Counted from the stretch's first letter, positions 9,121-18,584 are shown. The stretch is 64,000 nucleotides of DNA from Streptomyces odontomachi (GCF_024435355.1 NZ_JAMJWG010000003.1:186001-250000), one strand, 5' to 3'. Notes: generated from the letters alone by a model not told the origin. Translations and numbers: made by a program.

Positions 9121-9250
9121 AGGGGCGCGGGGAACTGCGCGAGCAACCCACCACCGGGCCGGTGGCCCGAACACGACAGAAACAGCCCCCTCAGGACGGT
9201 GACGATCCGACGGTCTCGTCGGGGCCGGTCGCGCAGTTCCCCGCGCCCCT
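9121..9250. repeat. Intergenic repeat element, complete copy with inverted ends
   Basis: A 130-bp unit bounded by 22-bp perfect inverted repeats. The left end begins AGGGGCGCGGGGAACTGCGC at 9121 and its reverse complement finishes at 9250. Inside are a short CCACC/GGTGG palindrome, the string ACGACAGAAACAGCCCC, and a GACGGTCTCGTC block. Related copies are at 9309, 23655, 27006, 31261, 42024, 46989 and 52973. No open frame is shared, so this is a non-coding, palindrome-ended dispersed element. Confidence 0.85.
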
Positions 9251-9308
9251 GAGATGGGCACTGCGTGCCCAGACCCGGGCCCCAGGGGGGCGCAACGCGC
9301 CCACCCCC

Positions 9309-9428
9309 AGGGGCGCGGGGAACTGCGCGAGCAACCCACCACCGGCCGGTGGCCCGAACACGACAGAAACAGCCCCCTCCGGGTCGGTGACGACCCGACG
9401 GTCTCGTCAGGGCCGGTCGCGCCACGCA
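9309..9428. repeat. Intergenic repeat element, right-truncated copy
   Basis: A second copy in tandem with the first. The 22-bp left end at 9309-9330 and the internal blocks are intact, but the right inverted end breaks off after GGTCGCGCC, replaced by unrelated sequence adjoining the next gene's stop at 9438. Confidence 0.8.
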
Positions 9429-9437
9429 AACGCAGGG

Positions 9438-10031
9438 CTAGGGGCGGTCGCCGCCCCTGCCGAAAAGCTGTTCGCGGTGCTTGCGCCAGCGGTCCATCAC
9501 CGTGGTGAACTCCTCGTGCAGGAACAAGAGGAACTCCAGCGTCTCGGCGATCCGCTGCCCGGGCCGGCTGTCCGGCCCCACCGTGTCGATGCCCTTCTGG
9601 AGCGTGGCCTCCCAGCGCCTGAGCATCCCTTCGCGGTTGGTCAGCATCTCGTACCACTGGTCGCGGTGCACCCGGTAGCGCTCGCGCCGCGAGCCGGGTT
9701 CGCGTTCCCGGGAGACCATCATGGCCGTGGCGAGGTAGCGCACCGCGCCGGAGATCGCGGCGGGGCTGACCTGCAGGCGCTCGCTCAGCTCCGCGGAGGT
9801 GAGGACACCGTCCTCGGAGGCGAGCAGCCCGGCGAAGACCCGGGCCGGCATCCGCGGCATACCGCCCTCGACGAGCTGCGAGGCGAACGCCTCGACGAAC
9901 CGCGAGACGGCCTGCGGATCGGCCGGCGGGGGCGTGGCCTCGCCGCCCTGGGCGTGGGCGGCGGACACGGCCTCGGGTGCCGCGCCCGACGCGGCCGAGC
10001 CGTCGGCCTGCGGTCCCGTGTTCTCCGTCAT
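9438..10031 (-). CDS. MarR/GbsR-type transcriptional regulator
   Basis: A 197-residue DNA-binding protein. Residues 1-45 are Ala/Gly/Pro-rich. A winged helix-turn-helix follows near 60-125 (MPARVFAGLLASEDGVLTSAELSERLQVSPAAISGAVRYL, then a wing containing SREREPGSRRERYRV). A C-terminal helical dimerisation segment ends in LEFLLFLHEEFTTVMDRWRKHREQLF. This layout is that of GbsR/MarR-like regulators that sit divergent from ABC exporters. Here the divergent partners are the ATPase and permease at 10257-12877, so it probably represses them through the AT-rich spacer 10200-10256 and responds to an exported toxic compound. The ligand is unknown. Confidence 0.85.
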   Translation of the reverse strand: MTENTGPQADGSAASGAAPEAVSAAHAQGGEATPPPADPQAVSRFVEAFASQLVEGGMPRMPARVFAGLLASEDGVLTSAELSERLQVSPAAISGAVRYLATAMMVSREREPGSRRERYRVHRDQWYEMLTNREGMLRRWEATLQKGIDTVGPDSRPGQRIAETLEFLLFLHEEFTTVMDRWRKHREQLFGRGGDRP

Positions 10032-10065
10032 CTGTCGATCATCTCCCACTCCCCACCCCGCATCG

Positions 10066-10121
10066 CACCCCAGCACCCCAGCACCCCGGCACCCCAGCGC
10101 CCCGGCACCCCGGCACCCCAG
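10066..10121. repeat. 8-bp tandem repeat (CACCCCRG) x7
   Basis: Seven consecutive 8-bp units of CACCCCAG or CACCCCGG (one starts CG) occupy the spacer between the regulator and the exporter. A simple-sequence tract of this kind can expand or contract and alter promoter spacing. Confidence 0.85.
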
Positions 10122-10198
10122 CTCCTGAACCTCCGCACCGGAGAGACCCGGGCGCCCCGGCTCCTCCCAGCGCCTCCGGTGTGCGCCCACCGCACCCC

Positions 10199-10256
10199 TT
10201 GAGTTTATACACTTTCTTAACTTCACAAATTTCTGAAAGAAGCGTACGTTCGCCCC
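10199..10256 (+). promoter_or_regulatory. AT-rich promoter/operator before the ABC exporter
   Basis: A stretch of unusually AT-rich sequence (TTATACACTTTCTTAAC followed by TTCACAAATTTCTGAAAG) lies directly before the ATG at 10257. It contains a loose dyad with CTTTC and GAAAG arms around AACTTCACAAATTT. In this GC-rich background it is the most likely site for promoter recognition and for binding by the divergent MarR/GbsR-type regulator. Exact -35 and -10 boxes cannot be fixed by eye. Confidence 0.45.
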
Positions 10257-11234
10257 ATGACGAAGGCAATCACCGCCTCGGGGCTACACAAGTCGTTCGG
10301 GCGGACACACGCGCTGGACGGTCTCGACCTCGCGGTCGAGACCGGCGAGGTGCACGGCTTCCTCGGGCCGAACGGATCCGGGAAGTCCACCACCATCAGG
10401 GTGCTGCTGGGCCTGCTGCGCGCCGACCAGGGCGCCGCCCAGCTGCTCGGCCGGGATCCGTGGCGCGACGCCGTGGAGCTGCACCGCCGGGTCGCCTACG
10501 TGCCGGGCGACGTCACCCTGTGGCGCAACCTCAGCGGCGGCGAGGTCATCGACCTCTACGGCCGGCTGCGCGGGGGTCTCGACAAGGCCCGGCGCGCGAC
10601 GCTGATCGACCGCTTCGAGCTGGATCCGACGAAGAAGGGCCGCACCTACTCCAAGGGCAACCGCCAGAAGGTCGCCCTGGTCGCCGCCTTCGCCTCCGAC
10701 GTCGACGTGCTGATCCTGGACGAGCCGACGTCGGGGCTCGACCCGCTGATGGAGGAGGCGTTCCAGGTCTGCGTCGAGGAGGAACGCGACCGTGGCCGCA
10801 CCGTGCTGCTGTCCTCGCACATCCTCAGCGAGGTGGAGACCCTCTGCGACCGGGTCAGCATCATCCGCGGCGGCCGCACCGTGGAGTCCGGTTCGCTGGC
10901 CGACCTGCGCCACCTGACCCGTACCAGTGTCACGGCGGAGCTGGCGGGTGAACCGGGGCGGCTCGCCGAACTGCCCGGCGTCCACGACCTCGAGGTGCAG
11001 GGCAGGCGGGTCAAGCTCCAGGTCGACACGGACAAGCTCGACGCGGTGCTGCGCTCCCTCACCGAGTCCGGCGTCCGCACGCTGACCTGCACCCCACCCA
11101 CGTTGGAGGAACTCTTCCTGCGGCACTACCAGGACGACGCAGCCGGTTCGGACGGTGCGCAGGATGCGGACGGCACCGCCGCCGGCACCGCGTCCGGCTC
11201 CGGGAGCAGCGCCGAAGGGGCGATGACACGATGA
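10257..11234 (+). CDS. ABC exporter ATP-binding protein
   Basis: A 325-residue ATPase of the drug-exporter (DrrA/CcmA-like) class. Walker A is GPNGSGKST, the signature is the variant YSKGNRQKV instead of LSGGQ, Walker B is [15 protein letters not shown] and the switch His is in [17 protein letters not shown]-terminal regulatory domain (about 220-295) precedes a Ser/Gly/Ala-rich tail. The SKGNRQK signature is typical of Streptomyces polyketide/multidrug exporters of the ABC-2 type. Its TGA overlaps the next ATG (ATGA), coupling it to the permease. The divergent regulator at 9438 likely controls both. Confidence 0.93.
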   Translation: MTKAITASGLHKSFGRTHALDGLDLAVETGEVHGFLGPNGSGKSTTIRVLLGLLRADQGAAQLLGRDPWRDAVELHRRVAYVPGDVTLWRNLSGGEVIDLYGRLRGGLDKARRATLIDRFELDPTKKGRTYSKGNRQKVALVAAFASDVDVLILDEPTSGLDPLMEEAFQVCVEEERDRGRTVLLSSHILSEVETLCDRVSIIRGGRTVESGSLADLRHLTRTSVTAELAGEPGRLAELPGVHDLEVQGRRVKLQVDTDKLDAVLRSLTESGVRTLTCTPPTLEELFLRHYQDDAAGSDGAQDADGTAAGTASGSGSSAEGAMTR

Positions 11235-12877
11235 CCCTCGTCGCGTGGCCGTCCACGCCGACGGCCGGCACCGGCAGCCCCCGGCACCTGGCCGGCACCG
11301 GCGCCCTGCTGCGGCTCGCCCTGCGCCGCGACCGGGTGATGATCCCCGCCTGGGTGCTGATCCTCGGCGGTGTCATCGCCAGCGGCTCCGGCGCGCTGAA
11401 GACGTTGTACGACACCACCGCCAAGCGCGTGGACGCCGCGCAGTCGATGACCGCGAACGGTTCGATGCGCTCGATGTACGGCCCGGTGTTCTCCGACTCC
11501 CTCGGTGGGCTCACCGCCTGGCGCTACGCCGTCTTCGGTGCGGCGCTCGCGGGCGTGATGAGCCTGCTCATCGTCATCCGGCACACCCGGGACGAGGAGG
11601 AGACGGGCCGTCAGGAGATGCTGTCGTCGGCGATGGTGGGGCGCCGCGCCCCGCTGACGTCCGCGCTGCTCACCGCCCTGATCGCCAACGTGGCCATGGC
11701 GCTGATCATCGCCGGCGGGCTGTCCGGCGAAGGCGGCGCCGGCGCGCTCGCGCTCGGTCTCGGCATCGGCGCCGCCGGCATGCTCTTCGCCACCATGGCG
11801 GCGATCGTCGCCCAGCTCACGGAGAGCGCCCGGCTCGCGCGCGGGCTCACGGTCGCGGTCCTGGGGCTCGCGTTCGTGCTGCGCTCCGCGGGGGACGCCG
11901 GCACGGATGACGGTTCCTCGGTGCTGACGTGGCTGTCGCCGATCGGCTGGGCCGAGAACATGCGCGCCTTCTCGGCGGACGGGCAGGTCGTCGCCGGGGC
12001 CGGGGAACGCTGGTGGCCGCTGCTGCTGTTCGTCGCCGCCGTGGCGGTGCAGGGCGCCATCGCCTACACCCTCGCCGGGCGCCGGGACGTGGGCATGAGC
12101 TTCCTGCCGACCCGGCCGGGCCCCGCGGACGGCAGGCTGGCGAGCGCGGGCGGCCTCGCCTGGCGGTTGCAGCGCGGCACCCTGCTGGGCTGGTCCATCG
12201 GCTTCCTGGTCAGCGGTGTGATCTTCGGCGGGATGACCAAGGGCGCCGCCGACCTGGTCGGCGACAACGAGCAGGCCAAGGAGATCTTCCAGCGGATGGG
12301 CGGGCAGAGCGGGCTCAACAACGCGTTCCTCTCCGCGCTGCTCGGCATGCTCGGCATGGTCGCCGCACTGTATGCGGTGGCGTCGGTGCTCCGGCTGTAC
12401 GGCGAGGAGACCTCGGGCCGCGCCGAACCGGTGCTCGCCGGCCCGGTCGGCCGGCTGCGGTGGGCGGCCGGCCATCTCGTGATCGCCTACGCCGGCGCCG
12501 CGTTGCTCATGCTGCTCGGTGCGCTCGGCATGGCCCTCGGGTACGGCAGGCAACTGCCCGACCTGCTCGGCGCCGGCCTCGTGCAGCTGCCCGCCGTGTG
12601 GATCCTGGCGGGCGTGACCCTGCTGCTCTACGCGGTGTCGCCGAAGCTGGCCGCGGGCGGCTGGGCGGCCGCCGGGATCTGTCTGGCGATCGGCTGGATC
12701 GGCCCCGCGCTCAACCTCCCCCAGTGGGCCATGGACCTCTCCCCCTTCACCCACCTCCCCAAGCTTCCGGGCCCCCCGATGCGGTGGACCCCGGTGGTGA
12801 CGGAGACGTTGCTGGCGGCGGCCCTGCTCGGCGGTTCGCTGGGGGCGCTACGGCGACGGGACCTGTCGTCCACGTAG
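11231..12877 (+). CDS. ABC-2 type exporter permease
   Basis: A 548-residue polytopic protein with about twelve membrane helices in two halves (roughly 45-270 and 310-535). The first half includes [26 protein letters not shown] and the second [25 protein letters not shown], the repeated EExxGR motif of two-half ABC-2 permeases such as those exporting polyketides. It starts at the ATG overlapping the ATPase stop. Together they form an inner-membrane exporter; the cargo is unknown. It is followed by a 347-bp spacer that carries two tandem-repeat tracts and no gene. Confidence 0.92.
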   Translation: MTLVAWPSTPTAGTGSPRHLAGTGALLRLALRRDRVMIPAWVLILGGVIASGSGALKTLYDTTAKRVDAAQSMTANGSMRSMYGPVFSDSLGGLTAWRYAVFGAALAGVMSLLIVIRHTRDEEETGRQEMLSSAMVGRRAPLTSALLTALIANVAMALIIAGGLSGEGGAGALALGLGIGAAGMLFATMAAIVAQLTESARLARGLTVAVLGLAFVLRSAGDAGTDDGSSVLTWLSPIGWAENMRAFSADGQVVAGAGERWWPLLLFVAAVAVQGAIAYTLAGRRDVGMSFLPTRPGPADGRLASAGGLAWRLQRGTLLGWSIGFLVSGVIFGGMTKGAADLVGDNEQAKEIFQRMGGQSGLNNAFLSALLGMLGMVAALYAVASVLRLYGEETSGRAEPVLAGPVGRLRWAAGHLVIAYAGAALLMLLGALGMALGYGRQLPDLLGAGLVQLPAVWILAGVTLLLYAVSPKLAAGGWAAAGICLAIGWIGPALNLPQWAMDLSPFTHLPKLPGPPMRWTPVVTETLLAAALLGGSLGALRRRDLSST

Positions 12878-12962
12878 GCGGAGGTCGCGTAGGCGGAAGC
12901 TGCCGTGCAGGTGGCGGGACTTGGTTGGGGCGCGTCCGGCAGGGCGCGCCCCTTCCTGCGCC

Positions 12963-13013
12963 CCTGCTTCTCCGACGTCCCTGCTTCTCCTACGTCCCTG
13001 CTTCTCCTACGTC
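12963..13013. repeat. 17-bp tandem repeat x3
   Basis: Three head-to-tail copies of a 17-bp unit (CCTGCTTCTCCTACGTC, the first with G for T) in the spacer before the LAXTG protein. A partial match (CTTCTCCTACGTCC) recurs near 35,880. Confidence 0.85.
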
Positions 13014-13068
13014 CCTGCTCCCGCTTCGCGTGCGCCCACAATCCCCCCCAGGTCCCATGGCTTCACCG

Positions 13069-13098
13069 CAGTTACAGCAGTTACAGCAGTTACAGCAG
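13069..13098. repeat. 9-bp tandem repeat (CAGTTACAG) x3
   Basis: Three perfect CAGTTACAG units plus a partial CAG lie 127 bp before the start of the LAXTG surface protein. They are AT-richer than their surroundings. Phase-variable spacing or binding of a regulator is possible but unproven. Confidence 0.85.
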
Positions 13099-13224
13099 TA
13101 AGACGCAACAACATGGCGCACGCATACAACCGTTCGGTGCCGACGACCGTCTTGCCCTACGTACGAGTCCTTTCACGTCCCGGACTCCCCACGTTCTCCC
13201 GGCGTCTCACAGAGGTTTCCTTCC

Positions 13225-14478
13225 ATGCCGACTTCCCCCCACGCCCGTCGCACCACCCGCACCGCCCTCGGTGTCCTGAGCTGCGCCGCCCTGGTCGCGT
13301 TGGGAGCGGCGCCCGCGGCCGTCGCCGACTCGGCCGAGCCCCACCTGGTCATGGGGGACATCGCCCCGATCAGCGGGGTGAAGCCGGGTGGCAACGTCGA
13401 TGTGCCGGTCACGGTGACGAACCAGGGCTCAGCGGCCGCCGAGAAGGTCTGGATCGCCTACTCCGTCACCCATGGGCTCGACTACGCGGACGTGCCGTCC
13501 AACTGCGTGTCGCAGCACGTCACCGACTACGACGAGATGACGGCCAAGTCGCTCGTCACCTGCGAGTTCGACCAGGCGGTGGCGCCCGGCGCCAGCTACG
13601 CGCCCGAGAAGCTGCTGCCGATCAAGGCGACGGACCACGCGCTCAACGACGAGATGCGCGTGAGCGTCTGGTCCACGGAGCCGTCGGTGGACGAGAACGC
13701 CTCCTCGCCGGTGCCCGGGACCGCTCCCGCGGTGGGGCTGGTCGAGAAGCAGGCCGGCGGCGGCACCGAAGAGGGCATCGACGTGCCGGTCAGCACCGTC
13801 AACACGGCCGACATCAAGGTGACCGGAGCCGACCTGAAGGGCAGCGTCGGGGACACGGTGCCCCTGAAGGTGACGTTCAAGAACGACGGCCCCGCCTGGG
13901 TGCTGGGCAAGATGGACGAGCCGCCCTTCCGCGTCCTGATCACGCCCCCCGCCGGCACGTCGATCGTCAACAACGAGTACTGCCAGGTCAAGGGCGCCAC
14001 GTACTCCTGCGGCACCGCCCAGCGGTGGGTCGACGAGGGCGAGGTGGGGACCTACAGCTTCAAGCTGAAGATCAACAAGGCGGTCGCCGGCGCCAAGGGC
14101 TCGGTGGCACTCAGCTCCGATCCCCGGTCGTACGACCCGAACAAGGCCAACGACAAGGCCGACATCACGCTGACCGTGGCGGGCAGCGGCTCCAGCGGTA
14201 GCTCAGGCGGTTCGACGGGCGGTTCGGGCGGCTCGGGCGGGTCCGCCGGCGGCTCGGGCGGTGCCGACACCGGCGGTTCCACCAGTGGTTCCGGTGCTAC
14301 CGGCGGCTCCGGCTCGTCCTCGACCGGCGGTAGCGGTGCGACCTCCGGCGGCGACCTGGCCCACACCGGTTCCTCCAACCTGACCCTGCCCCTCGCGGGT
14401 GCGGCGGTCGTCGCGGTGGGCGTGGGCACGGGCGCCGTCCTCATGGTGCGCCGGCGCCGGGCCCAGAGCAGGGCCTGA
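13225..14478 (+). CDS. Secreted LAXTG-anchored surface protein
   Basis: A 417-residue exported protein. Residues ~1-36 are a signal peptide (basic start, then GVLSCAALVALGAAPAAVA, cleavage near A-D). The middle ~280 residues hold beta-sandwich repeats of the DUF11/CARDB kind, with paired segments such as VKPGGNVDVPVTVTNQG and VGDTVPLKVTFKNDG. A Gly/Ser/Thr-rich spacer (~320-375) precedes LAHTG at 378-382, then a membrane helix and the basic tail VRRRRAQSRA. LAxTG is the recognition motif of class E sortases, which attach Streptomyces chaplins and other proteins to peptidoglycan. Binding partner unknown. A strong hairpin follows at 14501. Confidence 0.9.
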   Translation: MPTSPHARRTTRTALGVLSCAALVALGAAPAAVADSAEPHLVMGDIAPISGVKPGGNVDVPVTVTNQGSAAAEKVWIAYSVTHGLDYADVPSNCVSQHVTDYDEMTAKSLVTCEFDQAVAPGASYAPEKLLPIKATDHALNDEMRVSVWSTEPSVDENASSPVPGTAPAVGLVEKQAGGGTEEGIDVPVSTVNTADIKVTGADLKGSVGDTVPLKVTFKNDGPAWVLGKMDEPPFRVLITPPAGTSIVNNEYCQVKGATYSCGTAQRWVDEGEVGTYSFKLKINKAVAGAKGSVALSSDPRSYDPNKANDKADITLTVAGSGSSGSSGGSTGGSGGSGGSAGGSGGADTGGSTSGSGATGGSGSSSTGGSGATSGGDLAHTGSSNLTLPLAGAAVVAVGVGTGAVLMVRRRRAQSRA

Positions 14479-14500
14479 CGGCCGACGGACGTCCCGCGGG

Positions 14501-14527
14501 CCGCGGTGGCCGGCACTGCCACCGCGG
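14501..14527. terminator. Hairpin terminator between convergent genes
   Basis: A 10-bp perfect stem, CCGCGGTGGC with GCCACCGCGG, around a 7-base loop. It lies 23 bp after the surface-protein stop and 75 bp beyond the end of the convergent P450 gene. Confidence 0.65.
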
Positions 14528-14601
14528 TCATCGCGGCGCGGCGGCCGCCGCGGCCATCGCGGACTGCCCGAGGGTCGCCCTCAGACCTCCACCAGCAGTT
14601 C

Positions 14602-15804
14602 TCAGACCTTCACCAGGAGCTCGGAGAGTCCCCGGATCACCGAGCCCGGCTTGCGCCGTGGCTCCGCGGCGAGCCGTAGCCCGGGCGCCCGGCGCAGCAA
14701 CGCCCCGAAGGACGCGACCAGTTCCATGCGGGCCAGCGGGGCGCCCAGGCAGTAGTGGATGCCGGCGCCGAAGCTGATGTGCGGGTTGTCGGTGCGGGCC
14801 AGGTCCAGCCGGTCGGGTGCCGCGAAGACGGCCTCGTCGCGGTTGGCGGAGCCGAACAGGCAGGCCACCTCGCTGCCGCGCGGGATCCGGACGCCCGCCA
14901 CCTCGATGTCCTCCAGCACCCAGCGCTCGAAGAGCTGCAACGGTGTGTCGTAGCGCATCAGCTCATCCACAGCTGTGGACAACATCGACGGATCGGACCG
15001 CAGCGCCGCCAGCTGCTCGGGGTGCCGGAACAGCGTCCACCAACCACCCGACGTGGTGTGCACGGTGGCCTCGTGGCCGGCGTTCAGCAGCAGCGCGCAG
15101 GTCGAGATCATCTCCTGCTCGGTCAGCCGGTCCTCCTCGTCGTGCGCCGCGATCAGCGCGGAGACGAGGTCGTCGCCGGGCCGGTTGCGCCGCTCGGCGA
15201 TCAGCGCGGCGAGATAGCCGGAGAACTCGACCGAGGCACGCACCGCACGCTCGGCCGCCGCCTCCGTCGGATTCAGCTCGTACATGCCGACGATCGCGGC
15301 CGACCAGGGCCGCAGCAGCGGGCGGTCGGCGTCCGGAATGCCGAGCATCTCAGCGATCACACCGACCGGCAGCGGCTCGGCGAGCCCGGCGACCAGGTCC
15401 CCGCCGCCCTCCGCGAGCAGCGCGCCCACCAGCTCCTCGGCCAGCTCTTCGACATACGGCCGCAGCCGCTCCACGGTGCGCGGTGTGAACGCCTTCGACA
15501 CCAGGTGCCGGATCCGGGTGTGCGCGGGCGGCTCCAGGTCGAGCAGGCCGTGGTCGTTGAGGGTGTGGAACGGCTCCTGCTCGGGGGGCGGCGGTGTGCG
15601 CCCGAACTCCGCGTCGCTGAACCGGTGCCGGTAGGCACGCCCCAGCCGGCGGTCCCGCAGCAGCGCGGAGACGTCCGCGTGGTGCGGGATCAGATACTGG
15701 TTCGACGCCTCGAAATAGTGCACACGCCCCGCCGCACGCAGCTCGGCGTACGCCGGATAGGGATCGGCCTGGAACTCCGGGGACCACGGGTCGAAGGCAG
15801 CCAT
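14602..15804 (-). CDS. Cytochrome P450
   Basis: A 400-residue soluble P450 of normal bacterial length. The I-helix oxygen-activation motif is LNAGHEAT (A-G-x-E-x-T), the K-helix ExxR is ELMR, and the heme-ligand loop is FGAGIHYCLGAPLAR with the cysteine ligand in place. The N-terminus (FDPWSPEFQADPYPAYAELR) is typical of the CYP107/CYP105-like actinobacterial group. No ferredoxin, reductase or biosynthetic genes adjoin it, so it must borrow redox partners, and its substrate cannot be inferred. It is convergent with the surface protein and 58 bp downstream of the ECF42 sigma factor, which might extend transcription into it. Confidence 0.95.
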   Translation of the reverse strand: MAAFDPWSPEFQADPYPAYAELRAAGRVHYFEASNQYLIPHHADVSALLRDRRLGRAYRHRFSDAEFGRTPPPPEQEPFHTLNDHGLLDLEPPAHTRIRHLVSKAFTPRTVERLRPYVEELAEELVGALLAEGGGDLVAGLAEPLPVGVIAEMLGIPDADRPLLRPWSAAIVGMYELNPTEAAAERAVRASVEFSGYLAALIAERRNRPGDDLVSALIAAHDEEDRLTEQEMISTCALLLNAGHEATVHTTSGGWWTLFRHPEQLAALRSDPSMLSTAVDELMRYDTPLQLFERWVLEDIEVAGVRIPRGSEVACLFGSANRDEAVFAAPDRLDLARTDNPHISFGAGIHYCLGAPLARMELVASFGALLRRAPGLRLAAEPRRKPGSVIRGLSELLVKV

Positions 15805-15862
15805 GCGGGGACGGTAGCGGAGCAGCGGCCGGCGAGTCTGCCCCCGCGGTGCGGGGAGGTTC

Positions 15863-17290
15863 TCACGGTTCTGTGCTGCGACGGTTCATCTCCCCCAACC
15901 GCCCCTTCAGGTACCGCCGTTCCGGTTCGGTGGCGCCCAGGGACAGGGCCTCGCGGTAGGCGGTGGCGGCCTCGGCATGGCGGCCCAGGCGGCGCAGCAG
16001 GTCGGCGCGGGTGGCCGGGAGTTGGCGGTAACCGGTCAGGGCGCCGGTGGCGGCGAGCGCATCGACCAGCGCGAGGCCGGCTTCGGGGCCCTTGGCCATG
16101 GCGACGGCGACGGCCCGGTTGAGTTCCACGACGGGGCTCGGGGTGACCTTGGCGAGTTCGGCGTAGAGCAGGGCGATCTGCGGCCAGTCCGTGGCGGCCG
16201 GCTCGGGCGCGGTCACATGGCAGGCGGCGATGGCGGCCTGGATCTGGTACGGGCCCGGGCGGCGCCGGTGCAGGGCGCGGTCCAGCACGGCGAGACCCTC
16301 CCCGATGCGGTCCCGGTCCCAGCGCGAACGGTCCTGCTGCTCCAGCGGCACCAGGGCACCGTCGGAGTCGGTACGGGCGGCGCGACGGGCGTGGTGCAGC
16401 AGCATCAGCGCCAGCAGCCCCTCGGCCTCCGCCATGGGGCACGGCGGCGACGCGGACCCGTCGGACGCGTCCTGCGCGGCGGGCCGGGCGGTGGCGGGTT
16501 CGGCGATGACCGGGAGCAGGCCGACGACCAGCCGGGCCAGCCGGATGGCCTCCTCGGCCGGCTCACGCCGGACGAGGTCCGTGCCGTGCGTCGCCGCGTA
16601 GCCCTCGTTGAAGATCAAATAGAGCACGGTGAGCACGCCCTTGGTGCGTTCCGGCAGGCGGTGCGGGGGCGGTACGCGGAACGGGATGCCGGCGTTCCGG
16701 ATCTTGTTCTTGGCGCGCACCAGGCGCTGCGCCATGGTCGCCTCCGGAACCAGGAACGCGCGCGCGATCTCGGCCGTGCTCAGTCCGGCGAGGCTGCGCA
16801 GGGTCAGCGCCACCTGGGCGTGCAGGGGCAGCGCGGGGTGGCAGCAGGTGAAGATCAGCTCGAGGCGCTCGTCGAGGACGACGCCGTCGGCGGACGCCTC
16901 CGCGCTGCTCCCCACGTCCGCGCCGCTCCCCGTGCCCGCACCGCCCCCGGTGTCCGCGGTGCGCAGCTCGTCGGCCACCTCGCGGAGCTTGCGCGCCTCG
17001 GTCGCGGTGCGCCGCAGCCGGTCCAGGGCGACGTTGCGCGCGGTCGTGGTGAGCCAGGCGCCGGGGTTGTGCGGCACGCCCTCACGCGGCCAGCGTTCCA
17101 GGGCCTTGGCGAAGGCGTCCTGGGCGCACTCCTCGGCGAGGTCCCAGTCACCGGCGAACCGGATGAGGGTGGCCACGATCCGCCCCCATTCGGCGGCGTA
17201 GACGTCGGCGATCGCGGCCGCGACGGGCCCGGCGCCGGACGTGTCGCCGCCGGCCCCCTGGTCCGTGCCCGCCGCCACGGTCTCCCTCAC
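15863..17290 (-). CDS. ECF42-type RNA polymerase sigma factor
   Basis: A 475-residue sigma factor of the group that carries a long C-terminal extension. Region 2 lies near 35-100 ([38 protein letters not shown]). Region 4 lies near 150-205 ([44 protein letters not shown]). After it comes ~270 residues of TPR-like helices with [14 protein letters not shown] and a C-terminal [22 protein letters not shown]. This fusion together with an adjacent YCII/DGPF gene defines group ECF42, which lacks an anti-sigma factor and is thought to be regulated through its own C-terminus. Start is GTG at 17290. Confidence 0.93.
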   Translation of the reverse strand: MRETVAAGTDQGAGGDTSGAGPVAAAIADVYAAEWGRIVATLIRFAGDWDLAEECAQDAFAKALERWPREGVPHNPGAWLTTTARNVALDRLRRTATEARKLREVADELRTADTGGGAGTGSGADVGSSAEASADGVVLDERLELIFTCCHPALPLHAQVALTLRSLAGLSTAEIARAFLVPEATMAQRLVRAKNKIRNAGIPFRVPPPHRLPERTKGVLTVLYLIFNEGYAATHGTDLVRREPAEEAIRLARLVVGLLPVIAEPATARPAAQDASDGSASPPCPMAEAEGLLALMLLHHARRAARTDSDGALVPLEQQDRSRWDRDRIGEGLAVLDRALHRRRPGPYQIQAAIAACHVTAPEPAATDWPQIALLYAELAKVTPSPVVELNRAVAVAMAKGPEAGLALVDALAATGALTGYRQLPATRADLLRRLGRHAEAATAYREALSLGATEPERRYLKGRLGEMNRRSTEP

Positions 17291-17345
17291 TCCTGTCCGT
17301 CCATCCTCACGCGCCGCCCGCCGCCACGCCCTGTCCCGTGTGCCG

Positions 17346-17690
17346 TCACGCCCTGTCCGACCCCGCGAACTCGAGCGGCCAGAACGGCCTGACCTCGATC
17401 ATCCCGAACCGGGCCATCGGGTGCTTGGCCGCGACCTCCACGGCTTCGTCCAGATCGGTGCACTCGATCACGTCGAAGCCGGCCATCTGCTCCTTCGTCT
17501 CGGCGAACGGCCCATCGGTGACGAGCAGCTCGCCGTCGCGCACCCGTACGGTCGTGGCGTCCGACGCGGGTCGCACACGGTCACCGAACTTTCGCACGCC
17601 ACGGGCCTCCATCTCGTCCACCCACGGGCGCGGGTCGCACCCGTCCTCGATCGGCTCGCCCTCGTCGCAGATCAGCAGCAGGTACTTCAT
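17346..17690 (-). CDS. YCII (DGPF) family protein
   Basis: A 114-residue protein beginning [12 protein letters not shown] and carrying the signature [19 protein letters not shown] near residues 50-70. The ATG at 17690 is preferred because GAGG lies nine bases before it; the ATG three codons earlier directly abuts that site. Proteins of this family form a ferredoxin-like fold and accompany ECF42 sigma factors, as here, 55 bp upstream of the sigma gene on the same strand. Biochemical role unknown; related YciI proteins have weak hydrolase activity. Confidence 0.9.
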   Translation of the reverse strand: MKYLLLICDEGEPIEDGCDPRPWVDEMEARGVRKFGDRVRPASDATTVRVRDGELLVTDGPFAETKEQMAGFDVIECTDLDEAVEVAAKHPMARFGMIEVRPFWPLEFAGSDRA

Positions 17691-17834
17691 GGTGTCCATC
17701 CTCGTCGTCGGTGGTTCGTCAGTGGTGCGTCGGTGCTTCGGTGCTTCGTCAGCGGTTCGTCGGTGGGTGGTGGCGTGCGGCCCCGCCGGTGCCGGGCCCT
17801 CCGCGGGGCCCGGTGCCGGTGGGTGCGTCGCGCG

Positions 17835-18410
17835 TCAGGCAGCCGCTGCCGCCGCCATCGCGGTCAGCGTGGCCGTCATGTTGGCACGCAGCACGTCGAG
17901 CCGCTCCCGGAGCGCCGCCGGGTCGCCCTGTGCCGCCTTCCGGGCGCCGCTGTCGCCCGAGCCGTGCGTGAAACAGTGCCGCGCCAGGGTCGTGCCGGGC
18001 TCGGCGCCCGGCAGCAGTTCGTACCGCCAGGCCGACGACGGCGCCTTCGGGTCGTCCTGGGGGTCGAGCACCACCCAGGCGTAGGTGTGCGGCCGCTCGG
18101 CCTCGGTGACCAGGCACGACACCGGGACGCTGTGGCCGCCCGGGAACTCGTTGCGGGCCTGGAAGCGCGCCCCGGCCCGCGGTCCCGGCGCCGCCGCGTC
18201 CAGCCAGCCGGCCGCCTTGCACTCCGGGCTGAACTCCCCGATGCGCGAGACGTCGGTGATCACGTCCCAGAGTCGCTCGGGAGCGACGGGGAACGTCAGC
18301 TCCACCTCCACCCGTGCCCCGGTCACGGCGTCGGCGTCGGTGTCGGTGGCGGTGCCAGTGGCGGTGTCGGTTTCGGTTTCGGTGGTGATGAGGTCGTCCT
18401 GCACGGTCAT
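17835..18410 (-). CDS. SRPBCC (START-like) family protein
   Basis: A 191-residue protein. The N-terminal ~30 residues are a low-complexity Thr/Asp/Glu run (TETETDTATGTATDTD) encoded by a simple repeat. The rest is one START/AHSA1-like helix-grip domain: VEVELTFPVAPERLWDVITDVSRIGEFSPEC opens it and PAALRERLDVLRANMTATLTAM is the long C-terminal helix lining a hydrophobic cavity. It lies 145 bp upstream of the YCII gene on the same strand and may belong to the ECF42 module, whose other members also include small-ligand-binding folds. Ligand unknown. Confidence 0.85.
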   Translation of the reverse strand: MTVQDDLITTETETDTATGTATDTDADAVTGARVEVELTFPVAPERLWDVITDVSRIGEFSPECKAAGWLDAAAPGPRAGARFQARNEFPGGHSVPVSCLVTEAERPHTYAWVVLDPQDDPKAPSSAWRYELLPGAEPGTTLARHCFTHGSGDSGARKAAQGDPAALRERLDVLRANMTATLTAMAAAAAA

Positions 18411-18584
18411 GGTGTCTCAAGCCTTCCGTCCGCCGGGGCCGGGCCGTTCCCTTCGACCCCGTACGCCCCTACGACGGACGGGCCCGGACCGTATCGACAC
18501 CCGCGCCGAAATTCCTGCCAGAAATTTTTCCGGCACCGCGTCGGGACACCGCAGGACACCCCGCACAGGCCTCGTTTGCGCTGG

